Below are positions 1 through 8,336 of a stretch of 64,000 nt of DNA, piece after piece. Location of the stretch: assembly GCF_014192715.1 (NCBI RefSeq), contig NZ_JACHYH010000005.1:186001-250000 (forward strand), in the 5' to 3' direction. Position 1 is the first letter of the stretch. Each line of letters starts with the position of its first letter. The notes beneath the pieces are model-generated. The model ran no database searches. It had not been told where the DNA came from and worked only from the letters and a program-made list of their open reading frames with translations. Made by a program: the position numbers and the translations under genes. Source of the DNA: Luteibacter sp. Sphag1AF. Its GTDB lineage: Bacteria > Pseudomonadota > Gammaproteobacteria > Xanthomonadales > Rhodanobacteraceae.

Positions 1-262
1 CCAATACTGCTTCTGGCCTGTCGTCATCATCGGTTGCCCCTGCCGCCGCATTTGTGGCTACCGGCATTTAGGGAGCGGGGTGAGCCGGGACCATCGGAAG
101 GGTCGCCATCGGAACAGCCCGAATAGTTCAGATGCCTCAGCGAAGGCCCCGGACAAAGTGCCGGACGCTCAACATTAAGCGCGCGGGATGGACGGGCGGC
201 CGCTCCAGCTATCGCGATCAAACTGCGCTGCCGTAAGATCACTAAGTGGGAGATCAGCCGCG
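1..262. other. left edge, no assignable gene
   Basis: No convincing gene is visible. The frame starting at base 2 stays open to a TAA at 176-178 and ends in a polar tail (…DKVPDAQH), which could be the last codons of a gene entering from the left. A second frame ends in a TAG at 124-126 with a Ser/Glu/Pro-rich tail, so I cannot decide which, if either, is real. The stretch 240-262 carries a GGGAG that serves as ribosome binding site for the next gene. Confidence 0.3.
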
Positions 263-2711
263 ATGGAAGCAAATGGCATGACGGAGATGTCCGTGTATGT
301 CGACGAGGCCATCGAGCATGCCTCGGAACGCGACGTGCTGGCTGCGCTGGTCGACTCCCTTTTGTACGCGGGCACGGGGGCGTCGATCTTTGCCAATTTC
401 CACATCGGGGGTCGTCAGATGGATTGTCTCATCGCCACGGACGCGCTGACGCTGGTTGTGGAAGCGAAACATTTCTCGCGCCGGGTGCGCGGGAAGGTGA
501 ATGGACTCTGGCAGATGCGTGCGGCGGGAAGCGTTTGGAAACACGTTGGCAACTCCTACCTGCAGCACTTGGCGCGAAGTACGCGTTAAGGGACGTGCTG
601 GGGGCCCGTTATGGCGACACGAGCGGCTATCCGTATGCGTGTGTTGCCGTCGCTCCGGGGCTGCCGGCGGGATCGGATGTCCCGCCGTCTGACCACAAAG
701 TCTCCGTCGTTGACCTGGACAACTTAATGTCCGTCGTCACCCAGGCCTCCAGCTTGCGACTCTCCCGAGCGCAATGGGCCGACTTTGCGCGGCACCTGGG
801 TCTGCGACAAGTCCGAACGCTGACGCTTGGCGTTCAGCCTGTGCATAAGGGATCTGGAGCGCCTGGCAGAGACACATCGCATCCCCGGAGACCTTCTTGG
901 TCGGATCTTTACTTCCCTACTCGTGGTGAGGCGGTCAGACCACGTCAGCTTCGTGCACGAACTCATATTCTCGGCATTTGCTGCCGAATCGATTGTGCGG
1001 CGGAGCAAGGACGACCTCGAGATTGTCCTTCGGGCCCTATGCGCGCCCAAATATCAGAATGCACGCGCGCTTATCCTGGGTGCCTACGATGACGAACGAT
1101 TCGTTACCAGGCTGCTCGCCCACGCGACAGACACGGACCTCTTAATTTCTGCAGCTAATGGTGAATGCGGGCGTCCTGCGTGCGACTAGACAATAGCCCG
1201 TTGCGATCAGATTTTTGAGAAAATGACGTCCGAAGCGGCAACGGTCAGGTTCTCGTTGGAAGCCGGATCGTGGAATGGTGCGGGCGTCACCGAGACTAGC
1301 GTCTTCGAATGGACGCCGTCGGAAGTAGCGCTCATGACAACGATCTCCGACCGCGTGTGGCGTGGGTTTTATATCGATCGCGTCATGGATGTCATCGGCG
1401 TCATGGACTAGTCACTAAGCCGGGGCTTTCACACACTAAAAGACGAGGCGCGAAGCAAGAACATTGGCCTGCGCAGCGGCTTGTTTGCGGATGCTTACAT
1501 CATGCGGGGCAGGGCAGGGATTTCGAACCTGATGGCTTGCATCGCGAACAATATTCCCGCGTTTCGCACTGATAGATCCAATTTCACGGGCAGGGCTGAG
1601 TGGGAGCGCGCTCAGATGCCTGGGCAAGTCTACTTTCTGCTTACCTTAGTGAGATTCGCAGAAGATAAGGAGGCTGCTCTCCCGAATGTTCTCTCGCGAC
1701 TGCGTGAGCCGTGGAAGTATCAGGCCTATCACCTACAGCTCGCGCTCTTAGATTTCGTTCACTTCATTCGCTTGTCCGATGACACCGCGCGGCAGGACTT
1801 AATCGTGGCCTTGGAAGCGTTACTGCCAGGCGTCAGTCCCTTACTAGCCAGCATGGTGTTCGAATCGCTCGAACACTTGGGCGCCTTAGAAGATGAGATT
1901 AGCCAGCACATCGCTACCGTTCGAGCCGAGTTGCGGGATGTTCTTACCGACATCGTGAGCTCAGACACATGTGGGAGGGCTCGGAGCTTGTATGTCGGCC
2001 AGTTCGATCACCCGTACGCAAGCGCCTATTGCGAGGCCATCCAAGATCTGGGTTCCGATGGCCGAAAACGCCTGTTAACGATGGCCTGTAAAGGCGCGGA
2101 GAGCGCCGGAATGTTTGTGGCACCGATGTTTCAAGAACTGGTCGAATACGATGATCCTTCGGTCGCCCATGCCATCGAGCGATGGCTAGAGCTCCCAGCC
2201 ATCGACAGTTTTATGCCAAAAGAAGCAATTGCCTTATTTGTGTGGGCTCATGCGGGCCTGGGCATGCCAGGGGTTCCGCTAAGCCCCCCGGAAGAGTATC
2301 GGGGTGACTCGACGGCAAATCCGTTGATTGTCCTCGGGCGTCTGTACTACTGGATTCATCACCCGAACGTGGAACCGGAGGAGCTCAAGACGATTTGTGA
2401 GCGAGCGATCAGCGAGTTCCGAAGGCCCGGCCAACTGGGAGCGGCGTCGGCCCTATGTATGGTGACGCAGTCAATGGCGCACGAAGACGGCGTCCGCAAA
2501 TCCGTCATCGAACGATTCCCAGATTTGGTAAGAGAGATCTGCCGGAACGCATTGCGTCGTTCTGCACTTCGCGGCTACGATGATCGGGACTCTTGGGAGC
2601 ATCGGTGATCTGCCCCTCCTGCATGGTATTGGTGAGCGCGAGGACATCGGGGCCTCACTGATTAAGGCGATCCAGCGAATCGAAAGCCAAATCGGCGGCT
2701 TCCGGGAGTAG
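263..2711 (+). pseudogene. decayed NERD nuclease / STAND-type NTPase gene
   Basis: The ATG at 263 follows GGGAG. Residues about 45-100 look like a nuclease-related domain (NERD, PD-(D/E)xK type), with RQMDCL and VVEAKHF giving the D…ExK pair. The frame then breaks. Similarity continues one frame over from about 563 to 826, and returns to the first frame at about 827 with a segment resembling the winged-helix end of STAND NTPases (HELIFSAFAAESIV). A long alpha-helical, HEAT-like C-terminal half follows and ends at TAG 2709-2711 after another shift near 2580. Within the main frame there are TAG stops at 1187 and 1409. No Walker A or B motif is present anywhere, so the NTPase core was probably deleted near 830. 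NERD-STAND proteins are associated with phage defence; this copy must be dead. The exact family is an inference. Confidence 0.7.
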
Positions 2712-2859
2712 GGCTCTCGCCCATGCATCGCTCGATGCGCCGGTGACGCCTCGTCGCACGCACGCCGACAGTACGAGCGCCATACGGCTAACCGCCGCAA
2801 CACCTCACTCCGATGACCTCGGCCGGCCGAACTCATTTTGCGAACCGAAAGGAATCATC

Positions 2860-3432
2860 ATGGTCTTGAGAATTCATCCCTGTGACGCGGCCGTCGATGA
2901 GCCGCGGCTGGCGAAAGGCGTTGAGTGGATTGGGACGCCCCGCGAGGAGCTTCCTCACTGGCGGCATGGCGGATTCACCGCGTGGAAGGCGCCCGTGCTC
3001 AACGAGAAAACTGCCACCGTGCTGTACGTCGGCAAGTACGTCGACGACACCATGACGGCAGAGGCATGGTTGTTCATTCGTCCGTTCACGCTCGGGCAGA
3101 TCGACGGGTTCGAGGCATATACCCTTTTTACCGAGCCGTATGCGAGGGAGAAGGGATATGCGTCGTTTCTTCTCAAGGCGGCACTGGCAGAGTTCGAGCC
3201 CCTGATAAGTGATCGAAAAGGTATGACCGAAGGAGCCTTTTGCTTGTGGACTCGGCCAGCCGCGCCATGGCAGTGTGAGTTGGTGGACAAACGAACGGGT
3301 AGCATCCTGCCGGCGGCATCGATTCCGGCAGAGTTCAAGACCGGGGCGGCCGGGGAGGACACCCATTTGCTCCTCCGTTTGGCGAGCAAAGCAACGATGC
3401 CTGATGTCGGCTCACGAAGTGCGGACAGGTAA
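2860..3432 (+). CDS. hypothetical protein, possibly GNAT-like
   Basis: A 190-residue protein. I chose the ATG at 2860 because GAAAGGA lies directly upstream, although the frame is open further 5'. It has no signal peptide or membrane segment. The middle (YAREKGYASFLLKAAL) looks like the acetyl-CoA-binding helix region of a GNAT acetyltransferase, where a basic-Gly turn precedes a helix, but the usual QxxGxG/A is not clean. I do not recognise the family. It sits 148 bp after the decayed NERD/STAND gene and 115 bp before another unknown gene in the same direction, so it may be cargo of the same accessory island. Confidence 0.65.
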   Translation: MVLRIHPCDAAVDEPRLAKGVEWIGTPREELPHWRHGGFTAWKAPVLNEKTATVLYVGKYVDDTMTAEAWLFIRPFTLGQIDGFEAYTLFTEPYAREKGYASFLLKAALAEFEPLISDRKGMTEGAFCLWTRPAAPWQCELVDKRTGSILPAASIPAEFKTGAAGEDTHLLLRLASKATMPDVGSRSADR

Positions 3433-3547
3433 CATTCTGCAGGACACGATACGTTCGTCAACCACAGTTCCCCGATATCGCGCTACTCGACTTCGCATGC
3501 TTGCACGCTCCACGTGCACAGGTGCTACGCCACATCAGGATCAACCG

Positions 3548-4087
3548 ATGCTTCCACTGTGCCTCAAGCCTATAAATTTCGGTAGCTGGGAGCAGGAAGC
3601 GTGGGAAGACTACCGCGATCGCCTTTCGCTGCCTGCTGACGAAGCCGTGTTGGAGTTTTATCGGCAAGTAGTCTATGACCACTTTGATCATTTCAACGAG
3701 CACTACCCACAGCTCGATCTGGACGACTATGCGCTGTCGATTGAATACGTCACGGCGCAGGAAGCCTCTGAGAGCATCAGGTACTTCCATAACCAGCCGA
3801 TGACGGAATGGGGATGGCAATACGACCAGTTCAAGTCGCGCAATCAAAATTATATGATTTACCAGCGCATGGCCAAGGATCTTACGCCGCCGTTTCCGCC
3901 TGTAGTCGTTGCCACCGAATCGCTGGCTGACGACGGCTGGCGAGTGTATGGGCGCGACCTTCATCTAATCGAAGGCACGCACCGGCTGAGCTATCTGGGG
4001 CGCATGCTGGAATTAGGCGAAATTCTGCCGACGAGTCTACACAAGTTCGTTTTGCTGCGACCGCGCCTTTCCTCCAGCGACGACTAA
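3548..4087 (+). CDS. hypothetical protein with ParB/sulfiredoxin-like motif
   Basis: A 179-residue acidic soluble protein; the ATG at 3548 is the first Met before the conserved-looking part. The C-terminal third contains LHLIEGTHRLSYLGRML. The G-x-H-R core followed by a helix is the hallmark of the ParB/sulfiredoxin fold, which binds or hydrolyses nucleotides. The N-terminal two thirds are rich in aromatic and acidic residues and unlike anything I can name. It lies just upstream of the repeat region and the dif site. Function unknown; the fold call is tentative. Confidence 0.6.
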   Translation: MLPLCLKPINFGSWEQEAWEDYRDRLSLPADEAVLEFYRQVVYDHFDHFNEHYPQLDLDDYALSIEYVTAQEASESIRYFHNQPMTEWGWQYDQFKSRNQNYMIYQRMAKDLTPPFPPVVVATESLADDGWRVYGRDLHLIEGTHRLSYLGRMLELGEILPTSLHKFVLLRPRLSSSDD

Positions 4088-4100
4088 GCTCGAAGAGCGG

Positions 4101-4331
4101 TGATCTGCCTTCAAAGTAGTAAATGCTCGCTAAACCCCGGCTCTTCGGGGCAGTGATCAATGTTTAGTTCCGCGCACCTTTGCATGGATGCGTGGACGAG
4201 CCGCCGAGGAAATGATCAACCTTCAGTTCCGTTCTGCGGAGAACTAATTCCCGATCTTTTCTTAAGATGTTAAATGCTTGGTAAATTCAGCCCGTTTGGG
4301 CTAGTAACGATCTCAATTTAGTTCCGCGCAC
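4101..4331. repeat. two imperfect structured direct repeats plus a partial third
   Basis: Copy 1 (about 4101-4180) and copy 2 (about 4254-4331) are 78-79 bp imperfect direct repeats. Each reads GATCT, a short spacer, TAAATGCT, an outer arm, a small inner hairpin, an AGTRAYGATC-like stretch, the second outer arm, then TTAGTTCCGCGCAC. The outer arms pair in both copies but differ in sequence (CTAAAC with GTTTAG; TAAATT with AATTTA). So do the inner hairpins (CCCGG with CGGGG-type pairing; AGCCC with GGGCT). A partial copy at about 4211-4231 keeps only ATGATCAACCTTCAGTTCCG. The compensating changes suggest a selected RNA or single-stranded DNA structure. No gene lies in 4088-4407. Confidence 0.6.
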
Positions 4332-4407
4332 TTCAGGCGCTTGCTGATTTGCGAGCAGGAAAATTCAGGGGGCGGCAGTTCTTGTCTCTTGAGCCCTACC
4401 TGCTTTT

Positions 4408-4435
4408 AGTTCGCATAATGTATATTATGTAAAAC
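4408..4435 (+). other. dif: attL: chromosomal dif left half (XerC arm) and phage XerD arm
   Basis: The layout is XerC arm AGTTCGCATAA (4408-4418), central TGTATA (4419-4424) and XerD arm TTATGTAAAAC (4425-4435). From memory, E. coli dif has XerC arm GGTGCGCATAA, the same central hexamer, and XerD arm TTATGTTAAAT, so the match is strong. Because a related site lies at the other end of the prophage, this is read as the left junction of XerCD-mediated integration. Confidence 0.85.
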
Positions 4436-4507
4436 GAAGGATGCGTCGGAAGATTGCTGGCATGCTTCTTGCGGTGGCCGAGGCCCTACGATCTTCGAGA
4501 CACCGCT

Positions 4508-4924
4508 ATGCGCTTCCACTGGACGTTTGACGACACAGAACAAATCCTTCGCGCACCCTCTGGATGGGCCATCAGCGTGCGCGAAATCGCCCAGGGTCTT
4601 CAAGACCGCCTCCACAACCGACATGACCTGACCGGCCCTTGGGCCGGTTGGCGTGTAAGGGGCCGCGAATTACGCGGAAAGCTGCGAGGCAGAACGATCA
4701 GCGTAACGCCGGAGCTGCTGAACTTGGCGCTTGAGGCATTGGATAGCACGTGCCAGCCGGCTTGGTGTAGTAATCAAGCATCGCGTGCGCATGAGCAAGA
4801 TCCGCGCGAAGGATCTCAATTTCCTGCTCAGCACTGTCCTGAGGTGCAGTGCGGACCACCAGCTGGCGGACAGGCTCAGCAACCGGATAACGACGCACGT
4901 ACTCCTGATAGCCCACGTATGTGA
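4508..4924 (+). CDS. small phage protein, DUF3653-like
   Basis: A 138-residue frame starting at ATG 4508. The first ~85 residues look real and contain TGPWAGWRVRGRELRGK followed by ISVTPELL, the pattern I associate with small DUF3653-type proteins of Xanthomonas filamentous phages. The last ~55 residues lie antisense to the leftward gene at 4698-4964 and are low-complexity, so the true end may differ. On the circular phage genome this gene would lie directly downstream of, and overlap by 23 bases, the repressor gene read through the attachment site. That suggests a repressor operon. Function unknown; perhaps regulatory. Confidence 0.5.
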   Translation: MRFHWTFDDTEQILRAPSGWAISVREIAQGLQDRLHNRHDLTGPWAGWRVRGRELRGKLRGRTISVTPELLNLALEALDSTCQPAWCSNQASRAHEQDPREGSQFPAQHCPEVQCGPPAGGQAQQPDNDARTPDSPRM

Positions 4925-4964
4925 TGGCCAGAATGACAGCGGCAACGATTGTCGAACGATCCAT
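4698..4964 (-). CDS. small membrane protein of the phage
   Basis: An 88-residue protein starting at the ATG at 4964, chosen over an upstream in-frame start because GGACAAGGG precedes it. An N-terminal membrane segment (STIVAAVILAITYVGYQEYV) is followed by a charged, helix-forming region (EQEIEILRADLAHAHAML) and a Pro/Ala-rich end. The shape, a short cytoplasmic tail, one transmembrane helix and a coiled-coil-like segment, resembles Rz-type spanins, but filamentous phages do not lyse, so that reading is doubtful. It lies beyond the terminator that follows zot and overlaps the rightward gene at 4508 tail to tail. Confidence 0.5.
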   Translation of the reverse strand: MDRSTIVAAVILAITYVGYQEYVRRYPVAEPVRQLVVRTAPQDSAEQEIEILRADLAHAHAMLDYYTKPAGTCYPMPQAPSSAAPALR

Positions 4965-5040
4965 CCCTTGTCCACCCGTGGAAACGCGTGAGGATAGCCG
5001 AACAGCAAAAGCGGTTGTCGGGGAATGGATTGAGGTCAAA

Positions 5041-5072
5041 GAAAAGCCCCGGACAGCGATGGTCGGGGCTTC
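5041..5072 (-). terminator. Rho-independent terminator after zot
   Basis: On the minus strand an 8-bp GC-rich stem (AAGCCCCG at 5064-5071 pairing with CGGGGCTT at 5044-5051) is followed by TTCTTTG. It sits 55 bp past the zot stop codon and should end the main leftward phage transcript. Confidence 0.75.
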
Positions 5073-5100
5073 TTCGTTGGAGAGGTTCGAGAGCGTATCC

Positions 5101-5119
5101 GTAGGGGTTCCACCCCTAC
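5101..5119. other. perfect hairpin between zot and its terminator
   Basis: GTAGGGGT and ACCCCTAC form 8-bp perfect arms around a TCC loop. There is no T-tract, so it is not a terminator by itself. Intergenic hairpins after the last morphogenesis gene are where filamentous phages keep their replication origin and packaging signal, so this is a candidate, unproven. Confidence 0.4.
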
Positions 5120-5126
5120 ACCCCGA

Positions 5127-6272
5127 TCAGCGGTCGCCGGAAAGGGCGCTGACAACCGTTTGCTGCGGAGGGATGTACGCGGCTTGCCCGATCCCCGCCT
5201 TCCATGTGCCACTGACGCCCCCTGTCATGGCTACAGCGTCCGCCGACGGCGGCGAAGCCGCTGTCGACGGCGGACGCTGTCCCTCCCTGTCAGAGCGCGA
5301 GCCGGGCGGCTCTTGGAAGGGGTTATACATGCCGCCTTCGCGCACTATCGCGCGACACATGTTGACTTCGACCTGATACCGCGTGCCCTGCTCCGTGTTG
5401 CACAAGCAACGACCATCCTCCGAGGCAATGCAATACAAACGCGGCTGCGCTCGCACGGCCATACCATCAAACGCCGGAGCTGACCACGGAACACCATCCA
5501 CACGCGGCTTAATCCATTGCGTATAGCTCTCCGTACGCAACTCCGCCGCATGCCTCGCACGCTCTCCAAGCTCCGGTTCGTGTGCACCGTCATTGCTCAT
5601 CCTCCCCACCTGCTTGATGGAGTCAGTGTTCTGCACCTGCGCCTTGCGAATCAACACAGGCACCGATACCGCAGCCGCAATCGCAACCACGACCAACACG
5701 GCGAAGATGTACACCTTGCGCGGAATGCTGCGCTTCATCGTGTGCAGCGATGACGACTTGTACAGCTCGAAAACTTGTTTGGGCAATGTGCCCACGGACT
5801 CCACCGCGGACTTCTGCACAGAGCCCTTTTCTGGGTCATCCATGCACCTGCCCCACGTATATCGCGACACAACAGTGCTCTTGAACTTGCGCACCGTATG
5901 CACGTGCTTGTCAACCAAGCGGCGCACGTACGCGCTCATGTTCTGCGGGTGCTGCGTCGTGAGCAGGAAGTCCATGCCGTGATGACGCACCTTCGCAATA
6001 CGCTGCACCCAAAGAGCCGGGTTGCCTCGATCCTTGGGCATCAAATGCTCTTCCTGACACTCATCAAGGCAGATGATCGAACCGGGCGGCAGCTCCCACC
6101 AAGCGTGCAATTGCTCCATGGTCAGTTCAGCGGCAAGGCCCTCCTTAAGCCCGTTGATACCCATCGCGAAGATCGGCCTACCCGGTTCCGCTTCTCGCAA
6201 CCGAACAATCTCCGCGACAAGCTGCGCAGTCTTGCCCGCACCTGGCAGTCCGGTGAACAAAGCAACTGGCAT
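5127..6272 (-). CDS. zot: Zot-like assembly ATPase (pI)
   Basis: A 381-residue inner-membrane ATPase that drives filamentous virion assembly and extrusion, the counterpart of Ff pI and CTXphi Zot. Walker A GLPGAGKT lies at residues 8-15 and a Walker B-like IICLDECQ near 65-72. One membrane segment (VYIFAVLVVVAIAAAVSVPV) is near residue 200, with a periplasmic tail that has two Cys in IASEDGRCLC. The start at 6272 is fixed by a TAATG overlap with the upstream gene, which also indicates translational coupling. Length and domain order fit the family. Confidence 0.93.
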   Translation of the reverse strand: MPVALFTGLPGAGKTAQLVAEIVRLREAEPGRPIFAMGINGLKEGLAAELTMEQLHAWWELPPGSIICLDECQEEHLMPKDRGNPALWVQRIAKVRHHGMDFLLTTQHPQNMSAYVRRLVDKHVHTVRKFKSTVVSRYTWGRCMDDPEKGSVQKSAVESVGTLPKQVFELYKSSSLHTMKRSIPRKVYIFAVLVVVAIAAAVSVPVLIRKAQVQNTDSIKQVGRMSNDGAHEPELGERARHAAELRTESYTQWIKPRVDGVPWSAPAFDGMAVRAQPRLYCIASEDGRCLCNTEQGTRYQVEVNMCRAIVREGGMYNPFQEPPGSRSDREGQRPPSTAASPPSADAVAMTGGVSGTWKAGIGQAAYIPPQQTVVSALSGDR

Positions 6273-6553
6273 TACTTGGCCCTCATCGTAAAGAACGACT
6301 TGGTGCTGTTCACCCACGCACGACCCGCGAGCGCGCTCAACACAATGGTGATATGCACGTCAATACCGAGAAAGCCGACGTACTCAGCGAGGATGCCTGC
6401 TTGCGCGAAACGCTGCGCAATCAGATCGCGCACGGGCGAAATGACGACCGTGTACGTGGCCAAACCAACAGCAGCGCCCGCCATGGCCTTGATAGCAAAC
6501 TCACCCGCAACGGTGAGAAGCATGCGTCCAATCCAACCTACGATGACTGGCAT
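6272..6553 (-). CDS. pVI-like minor coat protein (DUF2523)
   Basis: A 93-residue hydrophobic protein with three likely membrane segments. Position and size match the DUF2523 / pVI minor coat proteins that sit between the adsorption protein and Zot in Xanthomonas and Pseudomonas inoviruses. pVI caps the virion end together with pIII. The start overlaps the previous stop as TAATG, and its own stop overlaps the zot start in the same way. Confidence 0.85.
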   Translation of the reverse strand: MPVIVGWIGRMLLTVAGEFAIKAMAGAAVGLATYTVVISPVRDLIAQRFAQAGILAEYVGFLGIDVHITIVLSALAGRAWVNSTKSFFTMRAK

Positions 6554-8004
6554 TACGCGGTCCCTCCGGCCGTGATCTTCGCGGCCCAGTACAACCCGAA
6601 AGCGATCACAATCAGCCGGATCAAATCACCCCACTGACACCCCTCACTAAACTTGACGGTGAACGACTTGCCGTTGAACAAGGGCACAACAACGTCATGC
6701 ATCGGGCACGTGGAGGTGAACCCCATGCCACTGGAGTCATAGAGACCGTGATTCGCGTTCTCAGCAATGGCATCCGGACTCTTTGGTGAATCCACCCACG
6801 CCTTCGTACCCGATGGCGTGGTGATATCACCAGCGTCACCGGTTCCGTTCAACGACTTGTCCAGCTTTGCGGTCATGCCATCGACCGCGCACCGGGTCTG
6901 CCACGCCTGCGTGGCCACCATTCCCAACGCGGCACTACCGGACACAAAGGGCGGGTTGTTGCAATCCCCTCCCCCGCTCGCGCCCGTGTTGTCTTTGGCG
7001 GGTGCCGGACTTGTACCCGAGCCCGCAGGCTGCGCAGGGGGCTTCGTATCCGCAGGCCCCGCACCGTTGCTGATCGTTCCGCCGCCGTTGACGTAGCCAC
7101 CGACGCCAATGTTGCCGACGCCGCCCGTCGCCGGATTGCCCCCTGTATAGCCGTCTGTTCCGCGCGTCTGTGTTGGAGGGTCAGGGACCGACTTAGGAGG
7201 CGGCGCAGGTGCTTGCGGGCTGCCAGCGCACAGGGTGATGTTTCCGTTCGTAGAGCACGAACCGTTGCTACCGGAAGAGCCATTGCTCGCCCCGGGCGTA
7301 GGAGCGGGAACACAGGTCTGTACACCCGACTCACTCACGGCACAAAACTGGTTCTTGCCGGGGTCATAGCACGAAAGGCCGCCACAGACCTTCGGGGGGT
7401 CTTTCGGGGGCGGGTCCTTGGGTGGCTCTGCGGGAGGCGGTACGTCGGGCGCTGGAACGCCCTCAGGCGGCTCCCATCCGCCACCGGCACCGGGTCCGTT
7501 ACCGCAGAGGCTGCCTGTCGGTGCAAACGTGCCGTACGTCCACCAATTGCCCCATGGATTCTTGATGGGCATGCCGTCCGTGTGAAATTTCATGCCGCAC
7601 TTGACTGTAGAGCCGTCAGGCTGCTTGTTGGGCCAGCAGATTTTGGTGCCGTTCGACACCTGTCCAACCCAGTTGCGCGTCTCGGGCTGCATGCCCGCAC
7701 AAGGATCGTAAGTGCCCGCGTACGGGAACACCTCGTAACGATCACCCGCGCCTTCGTCTTTGCTCAACTGCCATGCAGCCACGCGCTTGTAATCGGGCTC
7801 ATCGCGACACTTCCAGTGGTCGCGGCCCGGGCTGACTGCACGACCGGCAATAAGCGCCTGGCACTTTGCATACGCCTCGCCATACGTATCGGGTGTCACG
7901 GCCGCGCGTGACGTGCCTGGAATGACACTGCACAGCGCACACAGCACCACGGCCGCGAAAGCGAAAGCGCGTGCCCGCATCAGTCGTCGGAAAAAATAAT
8001 CCAT
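6553..8004 (-). CDS. pIII-like adsorption/minor coat protein
   Basis: A 483-residue secreted and membrane-anchored protein. A signal peptide (FAFAAVVLCALCSVIPGTSRA) is followed by a Cys-rich N-terminal domain. A Pro- then Gly/Ser-rich linker spans about residues 175-330 (PPPAEPPKDPPP; GTDGYTGGNPATGG). A C-terminal domain ends in a membrane helix (LIRLIVIAFGLYWAAKI). Receptor-binding domain, flexible linker and membrane anchor is the pIII layout; the sequence belongs near the attachment proteins of Xanthomonas inoviruses. I start it at ATG 8004, which has CTGGGGGC upstream, rather than an in-frame GTG eight codons earlier. Confidence 0.88.
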   Translation of the reverse strand: MDYFFRRLMRARAFAFAAVVLCALCSVIPGTSRAAVTPDTYGEAYAKCQALIAGRAVSPGRDHWKCRDEPDYKRVAAWQLSKDEGAGDRYEVFPYAGTYDPCAGMQPETRNWVGQVSNGTKICWPNKQPDGSTVKCGMKFHTDGMPIKNPWGNWWTYGTFAPTGSLCGNGPGAGGGWEPPEGVPAPDVPPPAEPPKDPPPKDPPKVCGGLSCYDPGKNQFCAVSESGVQTCVPAPTPGASNGSSGSNGSCSTNGNITLCAGSPQAPAPPPKSVPDPPTQTRGTDGYTGGNPATGGVGNIGVGGYVNGGGTISNGAGPADTKPPAQPAGSGTSPAPAKDNTGASGGGDCNNPPFVSGSAALGMVATQAWQTRCAVDGMTAKLDKSLNGTGDAGDITTPSGTKAWVDSPKSPDAIAENANHGLYDSSGMGFTSTCPMHDVVVPLFNGKSFTVKFSEGCQWGDLIRLIVIAFGLYWAAKITAGGTA

Positions 8005-8054
8005 GCAGCCCCCAGCAGTGCCAGACACACCCAGTAACCCGCGTATGCGATCAC
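7980..8054 (-). CDS. tiny pVII/pIX-like coat peptide, GTG start
   Basis: A 24-residue hydrophobic peptide (VIAYAGYWVCLALLGAAW…, ending FSDD). It starts at GTG 8054, seven bases after GAGGG, and overlaps the adsorption gene start by 25 bases. Ff phage pVII and pIX are 33- and 32-residue single-helix proteins encoded between the ssDNA-binding and coat genes. This peptide has the same character and a comparable place. It is easily missed because of its size and start codon. Confidence 0.6.
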   Translation of the reverse strand: MIAYAGYWVCLALLGAAWIIFSDD

Positions 8055-8065
8055 GTCGTAACCCT

Positions 8066-8099
8066 CAAAAAAAGGGCGGGAGCGTCGCCGCCCCCGCCG
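8066..8099 (-). terminator. terminator after the major coat gene
   Basis: On the minus strand, GGCGGGGGCGGCGACGCTCC pairs back with CCGCCC (8074-8099) and is followed by seven T. It lies just downstream of the major coat gene and upstream of the low-copy minor coat genes. Ff phages use a terminator at the same point to make coat protein in excess. Confidence 0.8.
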
Positions 8100-8112
8100 C
8101 CTGCTACATCGT

Positions 8113-8331
8113 TTAGCCCGCCGCCTTGATCCACTTGTAGAGCTTGATGCCGTAGTGCATGGACAGCACAGCCACACCAATCGCGGCAGCCGCAACGCCC
8201 GCCGACTGAATCGTGGAAATGATGGCGGCGGTATCGACCGTATCGGCAGCCATCGCCGAGCCCGCAGCAAAAGCCGACGCAGTGAAGCCAGTGGCAACGA
8301 GCGTCTTGAGGTGCGTGTTTTTGGTCTGCAT
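8113..8331 (-). CDS. major coat protein (pVIII)
   Basis: A 72-residue precursor. A signal peptide (TLVATGFTASAFAAGSAMA) with an AMA cleavage site leaves a ~46-residue mature helix: an acidic start (ADTVDT), a hydrophobic middle (AGVAAAAIGVAVLSM), and a basic DNA-facing end (YGIKLYKWIKAAG). These are the hallmarks of inovirus major coat proteins. The start at 8331 has GGAG 9 bases upstream; a longer frame exists but reads through the previous gene. It is followed directly by a terminator. Confidence 0.93.
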   Translation of the reverse strand: MQTKNTHLKTLVATGFTASAFAAGSAMAADTVDTAAIISTIQSAGVAAAAIGVAVLSMHYGIKLYKWIKAAG

Positions 8332-8336
8332 GATCT

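Noticed and set aside
4101-4331. Integron attC sites
   Set aside because: The first copy has GCTAAAC/GTTTAG arms that look attC-like, but the second copy lacks the required AAC/GTT ends, and no integrase or cassettes are nearby.
4882-5126. Rightward gene after the DUF3653-like frame (frames at 4921-5376)
   Set aside because: It crosses the zot terminator and runs antisense into zot; no ribosome site or family match.
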